From the NCBI RefSeq assembly GCF_041051975.1, contig NZ_CP163435.1, positions 186,001-250,000 on the forward strand: a stretch of DNA of 64,000 nucleotides, given 5' to 3'. The stretch is from Streptomyces sp. R21 (GTDB lineage: Bacteria; Actinomycetota; Actinomycetes; Streptomycetales; Streptomycetaceae). Position numbers and translations under genes: made by a program. Below, piece after piece: positions 60,282-64,000 of the stretch (position 1 is its first letter; the number at the start of each line of letters is the position of its first letter). Under the pieces are notes generated by a model. It did not search any database and was not told the origin of the DNA. It saw nothing but the letters and a program-made list of their open reading frames with translations.

Positions 60282-63200
60282 TCAGTACCTCCCGGTCGGT
60301 TGAGCCGATGGGGTCGCGGGGTGCCCCGTGGATTCGGCGAGGATGGCGGCGACGCTGCGCACGTGCGGGTCCTGGACGATCTGCATGTGGTCGCCGGAGA
60401 CGTCCAGGACGCGGACGCGGCCGGTGGTAAGCGCGCCCCAGCCGTTGGCCGGGTCGCCGTAGAGGCTGCCGGCGAGGTCGTGGACGGGTTTGAGGACGTC
60501 GGGCAGGGAGCCGCGGGCGCGGATCAGGACGAGGTCCTGGTCGGTGGGGGCGGGCCGCCAGCCCAGCAGGGCGTCCCAGTTGGCGCGGAACATCTCAAAG
60601 ACGCGGCGCAGCGAGGTGTCCGCGTCGTCGGCGCCGAGCATGCCGGTGCGCACGGCGAGTTCGCGGACGCTGGCGAACGCGTCGCCCTCGTCGCGCAGTT
60701 CGCGGAACGCGGCCGTCGGTACGTCGCCGCCGGCGTCCAGCCAGAGCAGTTCCCAGAAGAACCAGGTCATCAGGGACAGGGCGTCGACCTGGGGGCGGGT
60801 GGCGCTCTGGTCGAGGGCGTCGGAGTCGATGAGGAGCACGTCGGCGACCTGATCGCCGGCGGCCCGCAGCTGGGCGGCCATCTCGAAGGCGATGTGTCCG
60901 CCGAAGGACCAGCCGCCGATGGTGTAGGGGCCGTGCGGCTGGACGGTGCGCATGGCGGCCACGTAGCTGCGGGCGATCTCCTCGACGGTGCGCAGGGGCT
61001 GGGTGCCCGGCGCGATGCCGGCCGCCTGGAAGCCGTACAGCGGCTGGTCGGGCGGCAGGGCGCGGGCCAGCGGCAGGTAGCACAGCACGTTGCCGCCGGT
61101 GGGGTGGGCCAGGAACACCGGCCGCCGTGTTCCGGACGCCCGCAGCGGGATGAGGGGGCCCGCCGCGGCGGGGGGGTTGCCGTCGCCCTCGCGCAGCAGG
61201 GCGGCCAGTGCGGCGACGGTGGGCGCGGTGATCAGCGCCGAGAGCGGGACGGCCGTGCCCAGGCTCTGTTCGATGCGGATCACCAGGCGTACGGCGGTCA
61301 GTGAGGTGGCGCCGAGTTCGAACAGGTCGTCGTGGGCGCCCACGGTGGGCAGCTGGAGCAGTTCGGCGGCGATGCCGGCCAGCCGGCGCTCCAGCGGATC
61401 CAACGGCGCGGCAGCGGCGGCCCGGCGGGTGAGCGGGAGGCGGCGCAGGGCGGCGTCGTCGCGTTTCCCGCTGGGGGTGTGCGGCAGCGCGCTGACGCAC
61501 TGAAGGTGGGAGGGGACCATGTGGCCGGGCAGCTGGGCGCGCAGGTCCCGGCGCACCGCGTCCAGGTCGACGGCGTGCGGGCCGGCGACCAGGAATGCGG
61601 CCAGGAAGGACGCCGGGCCCTGGCCGCGGGCCACGACGGCCGCCTCGCTGATGCCCGCCGCGCGGGCCGCGGGCGTGGCGGTGAGGGCGAGTTCGACTTC
61701 GGCGGGCTCGATGCGGAAGCCGCGGATCTTGACCTGGGTGTCGGTGCGGCCCAGGCAGACGACCTCCCCGCCGGGCAGGGTGTAGCCGAGGTCGCCGGTG
61801 CGGTAGGCGCGCACCCCGTCGGGGTGGCCGGGCCGGGCCGGGAGCAGGACGAAGCGTTCGGCGGTCAGGCCGGGCTGGTGTTCGTAGCCGTCGGCCAGGC
61901 AGGCGCCGGCGGCGTAGATCTCGCCGGTCGCCCCGGCGGGCAGCGGGCGCAGGGCGCGGTCTCGGACCGTGACCTCGCTGGCGTCGACGGCCGTGCCGAT
62001 GGGCGGCAGCGCGGGGTAGCGTGCCGGATCGCCGGTCATGGTGAAGCCGGTGACGATGTGCGTCTCGGTGGGCCCGTACTGGTTTTCCAGGAGGACGCCG
62101 TCGGCCGGCAGGGCGGCGCACAGGCGGCGGATCTCGTCGGTGACGCGCAGCTGCTCCCCCGCCGAGATGATCACCCTGAGGGCGCGGGGCACCAGGCCCA
62201 GCGCGGCGGAGGTCTCCGCGAGCTGCTGGAGCGCCACGTAGGGCAGGAAGACCCGCTCGACGCGTTCCTGGTCGAGCAGGCGCAGCAGGGCGGGGAAGTC
62301 CAGGCGCTGCTGTTCGCCGACGAGTTGCAGCGTGGTGCCCGCGCACAGGGTGGCGAAGATTTCCTGCAGGTGGACGTCGAAGCCGAGGGCGGAGAACTGC
62401 AGGGTGGGGCCGGTCACCGCGCCGCTGGGGATGCGGTTTTGCCAGCGGATGAGGCCGGCCAGGGCGCGGTGCGGCATCGTGACGGCTTTGGGGTGGCCGG
62501 TGGAGCCGGAGGTGAACAGGACGTAGCAGGTGCTGTCGGGGTCGATCACCGGCGGCTCGAACGGTGCGGCGGGGGCGGTGTCCGGGTCATCGCCAGGCAG
62601 GTGCAGGGACTCGGCCGCGAGCAGCGGGGCGTCGCCCAGCAGTCCCGCGTGGTGCTGTGGGGCGATGACGGTGAAGGGCCGGACCGTCTCGAGCATCGCG
62701 GCGATGCGGGCGGGCGGGTAGCCGGTGTCCAGCGGGACGCTGGCCAGGCCCGCGCGGGCCACGCCGAGGACGGCCGCGACGTAGTGCGGGCCGCGGTCCA
62801 TGGCGATGCCGATCCGGGCCCCGGGGGTGGCGCCGTCGGCCAGCAGCCGGCGGGCGATCAGGTCCGCGGCGCGGTCGAGTCGGCGGTAGGTCCAGCGCTG
62901 TTCTTCGAAGGCGAGGGCGATCGCGTCGGGCGCTGCTTCGGCGCGGGCGTGGACGGCCCGGGCCAGGTCGAGGGGCACCGCCGCCCCATCCCCGGTGTCG
63001 TCGGTGTCGTCGGTGTCGGTGTTGGTGTCGTCGGTGGCTTCGGCGGGTCCGCGGCCGGGTGCGGTGGCCGACCGGGGGGCCAGGAAGGCCAGGTCCGCGC
63101 TCTCGTCGGGGTGGGTGAGGATGCGCTGAAGGATCCGCACGTAGGTGTCGGCGATCAGCGCGGCCTGGCCGGGGGTGTAGGCGCGGCCGTCGCAGTCCAG

Positions 63201-64000
63201 GCTCAGCCGCAGGCGGCCGTCGACGGGGTGGACGATGGCACTGACCAGCAGGCCGATGCCGCTCTCCTCCCAGGTCTGCACCGACAGCATGTCGAGTTCG
63301 GGCAGCCGCAGCACCGTGTCCAGCACGTGCAGGTGCACGTAGTTGAACGCGGTGTCGATGAGCGGGCCGCCGAAGTCCTCCTGGATGCGGCTGAGCGGGT
63401 AGTGGCGGTGTCCGAAGCTCTCCCGCTCCTGGCGGAAGACCTCCTGCACGTGCTCGCCCAGGCTGCGCGCGGCGGCATCCACCCGCAGCGGCAGGGTGTT
63501 GAGGAACAGCCCGGCGGTGCGGTCGGCGCCCGGCTGCTCCGAGCGGCCGTGCACCACCAGCCCCGTCGTCACGTCGCCCTGCCCGGACAGCAGCCGCAGC
63601 GTCAGGCTGTGGGCGGCGAACAGCGTCGACTTCACCGGCAGTCCGCGCGCGCGGGTGAAGTCCCGCAGCCGCTCCTGAAGCTCGTCGGGCAGCGTGGCCA
63701 GGTGGGTGAAACGGCCGGCCGCACCGGGCTGCTGGGCGGTCGCGAACCTCGGCAGCTGCAGCGGTACGGCGCCGCGCAGCCGCGTCTCCCAGTAGCCGCG
63801 GGCCTCGGGCGAGGTGAGGGCCGCGAGCTCCGCGGCCACGTACAGCGCCGGTGAGGGCAGCGCAGTGGCGGACACGGCGGGGATGTCCGCCCCCAGGCCG
63901 TGCAGATAGTCCTGGAGCAGCTCGCTCAGCAGGGCGGCGACGCTTCCGCCGTCCAGGACGGCGTGGTGGAAGCTCAGCACGAGGTCGATGCGGCCCGGCC
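60282..64000 (-). CDS. Nonribosomal peptide synthetase, C(partial)-A-T-TE (N-terminus outside window)
   Basis: About 1239 codons are visible, and the frame is open to the edge. Condensation: SFHHAVLDGGSVAALLSELL at the boundary carries the HHxxxDG site. Adenylation (about residues 335-840 from the first visible Val): YVLFTSGSTGHPKAVTMPH, ENQYGPTETH, YRTGDLGYTLPGGEV, GRTDTQVKIRGFRIEPAEVE and TPSGKRDDAALRRL. Hand alignment to GrsA gives the code D-V-Q-F-I-A-Q-I-V-K, close to proline (DVQLIAHVVK). Carrier: FELGATSLTAVRLVIRIE with the phosphopantetheine Ser. Thioesterase: IGGWSFGGHIAFEMA (Ser) and SGDHMQIV (His). TE means this is the last module. Confidence 0.93.
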   Translation of the reverse strand, partial: PGRIDLVLSFHHAVLDGGSVAALLSELLQDYLHGLGADIPAVSATALPSPALYVAAELAALTSPEARGYWETRLRGAVPLQLPRFATAQQPGAAGRFTHLATLPDELQERLRDFTRARGLPVKSTLFAAHSLTLRLLSGQGDVTTGLVVHGRSEQPGADRTAGLFLNTLPLRVDAAARSLGEHVQEVFRQERESFGHRHYPLSRIQEDFGGPLIDTAFNYVHLHVLDTVLRLPELDMLSVQTWEESGIGLLVSAIVHPVDGRLRLSLDCDGRAYTPGQAALIADTYVRILQRILTHPDESADLAFLAPRSATAPGRGPAEATDDTNTDTDDTDDTGDGAAVPLDLARAVHARAEAAPDAIALAFEEQRWTYRRLDRAADLIARRLLADGATPGARIGIAMDRGPHYVAAVLGVARAGLASVPLDTGYPPARIAAMLETVRPFTVIAPQHHAGLLGDAPLLAAESLHLPGDDPDTAPAAPFEPPVIDPDSTCYVLFTSGSTGHPKAVTMPHRALAGLIRWQNRIPSGAVTGPTLQFSALGFDVHLQEIFATLCAGTTLQLVGEQQRLDFPALLRLLDQERVERVFLPYVALQQLAETSAALGLVPRALRVIISAGEQLRVTDEIRRLCAALPADGVLLENQYGPTETHIVTGFTMTGDPARYPALPPIGTAVDASEVTVRDRALRPLPAGATGEIYAAGACLADGYEHQPGLTAERFVLLPARPGHPDGVRAYRTGDLGYTLPGGEVVCLGRTDTQVKIRGFRIEPAEVELALTATPAARAAGISEAAVVARGQGPASFLAAFLVAGPHAVDLDAVRRDLRAQLPGHMVPSHLQCVSALPHTPSGKRDDAALRRLPLTRRAAAAAPLDPLERRLAGIAAELLQLPTVGAHDDLFELGATSLTAVRLVIRIEQSLGTAVPLSALITAPTVAALAALLREGDGNPPAAAGPLIPLRASGTRRPVFLAHPTGGNVLCYLPLARALPPDQPLYGFQAAGIAPGTQPLRTVEEIARSYVAAMRTVQPHGPYTIGGWSFGGHIAFEMAAQLRAAGDQVADVLLIDSDALDQSATRPQVDALSLMTWFFWELLWLDAGGDVPTAAFRELRDEGDAFASVRELAVRTGMLGADDADTSLRRVFEMFRANWDALLGWRPAPTDQDLVLIRARGSLPDVLKPVHDLAGSLYGDPANGWGALTTGRVRVLDVSGDHMQIVQDPHVRSVAAILAESTGHPATPSAQPTGRY

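Noticed and set aside
61332..63854. 840-codon plus-strand open frame
   Set aside because: Antisense to the NRPS with its full motif set; Gly/Gln/Ala-rich mirror translation.

Overview
The window looks like a Streptomyces or closely related actinomycete chromosome. Composition is very GC-rich, real genes have G or C at almost every third codon position, and GTG/TTG starts are common. The gene families (GlxA/AraC, MmyB-type HTH, ECF41 sigma, Imm49, DUF5753, Scy-type beta-propeller) are typical of the group. All calls come from reading the sequence; no database search was run.

Region 1 (1-31 kb) is an accessory, partly decayed zone. It opens with the tail of an IS630 transposase and an integrase fragment. 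Next come two quinone-oxidoreductase-like genes with TetR and GlxA/AraC regulators. An initiator tRNA locus then occurs twice (5.7 kb and 19.0 kb), each copy next to an Imm49 immunity gene. Copy 1 of that gene was cut to about ten codons by an IS630 remnant; copy 2 is intact. Between the copies lie an FG-GAP secreted protein, a self-inhibited Fic enzyme, a TPR protein, small zinc and cupin proteins, a hemerythrin protein, and a string of broken genes (LLM oxidoreductase, CPCC, TetR, DUF4097, Tn3 transposase, SMI1/KNR4). After the second copy come a polysaccharide deacetylase, Uma2, a DUF5753 pseudogene, an SDR/MmyB-HTH pair sharing an unusual operator, a carboxymuconolactone decarboxylase with an ECF41 sigma factor, an alpha/beta hydrolase/HxlR divergon, and an IS607-family element with tnpA and tnpB.

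Region 2 (31-42.8 kb) holds general oxidative and transport functions: an SDR, an acyltransferase-3 with a Tat-exported hydrolase, a PuuD-like amidotransferase, a second MmyB-HTH divergent from an aldehyde dehydrogenase, an Old Yellow Enzyme and a methyltransferase. Transposase and integrase fragments mark its right edge.

Region 3 (43 kb to the end) is a natural-product gene cluster, almost entirely on the minus strand and continuing past 64 kb. It contains a DHA2 exporter, an AhpD-like protein, four group-A flavin monooxygenases (two of them tandem paralogues), an exported beta-propeller protein, a P450, a SnoaL-like protein, a SAM methyltransferase and an NRPS ending C-A-T-TE with a proline-like binding code. 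At its centre is an overlapping gene pair resembling CreE/CreD, the aspartate-nitrosuccinate pathway that makes nitrous acid for N-N bond or diazo formation. NRPS, monooxygenase, SnoaL and methyltransferase are joined by 1-nt gaps or ATGA overlaps. A 62-codon His-rich small ORF is GTGA-coupled to the P450. The likely product is a peptide containing an oxidised residue and possibly a diazo, nitroso or N-N function; this is inference.
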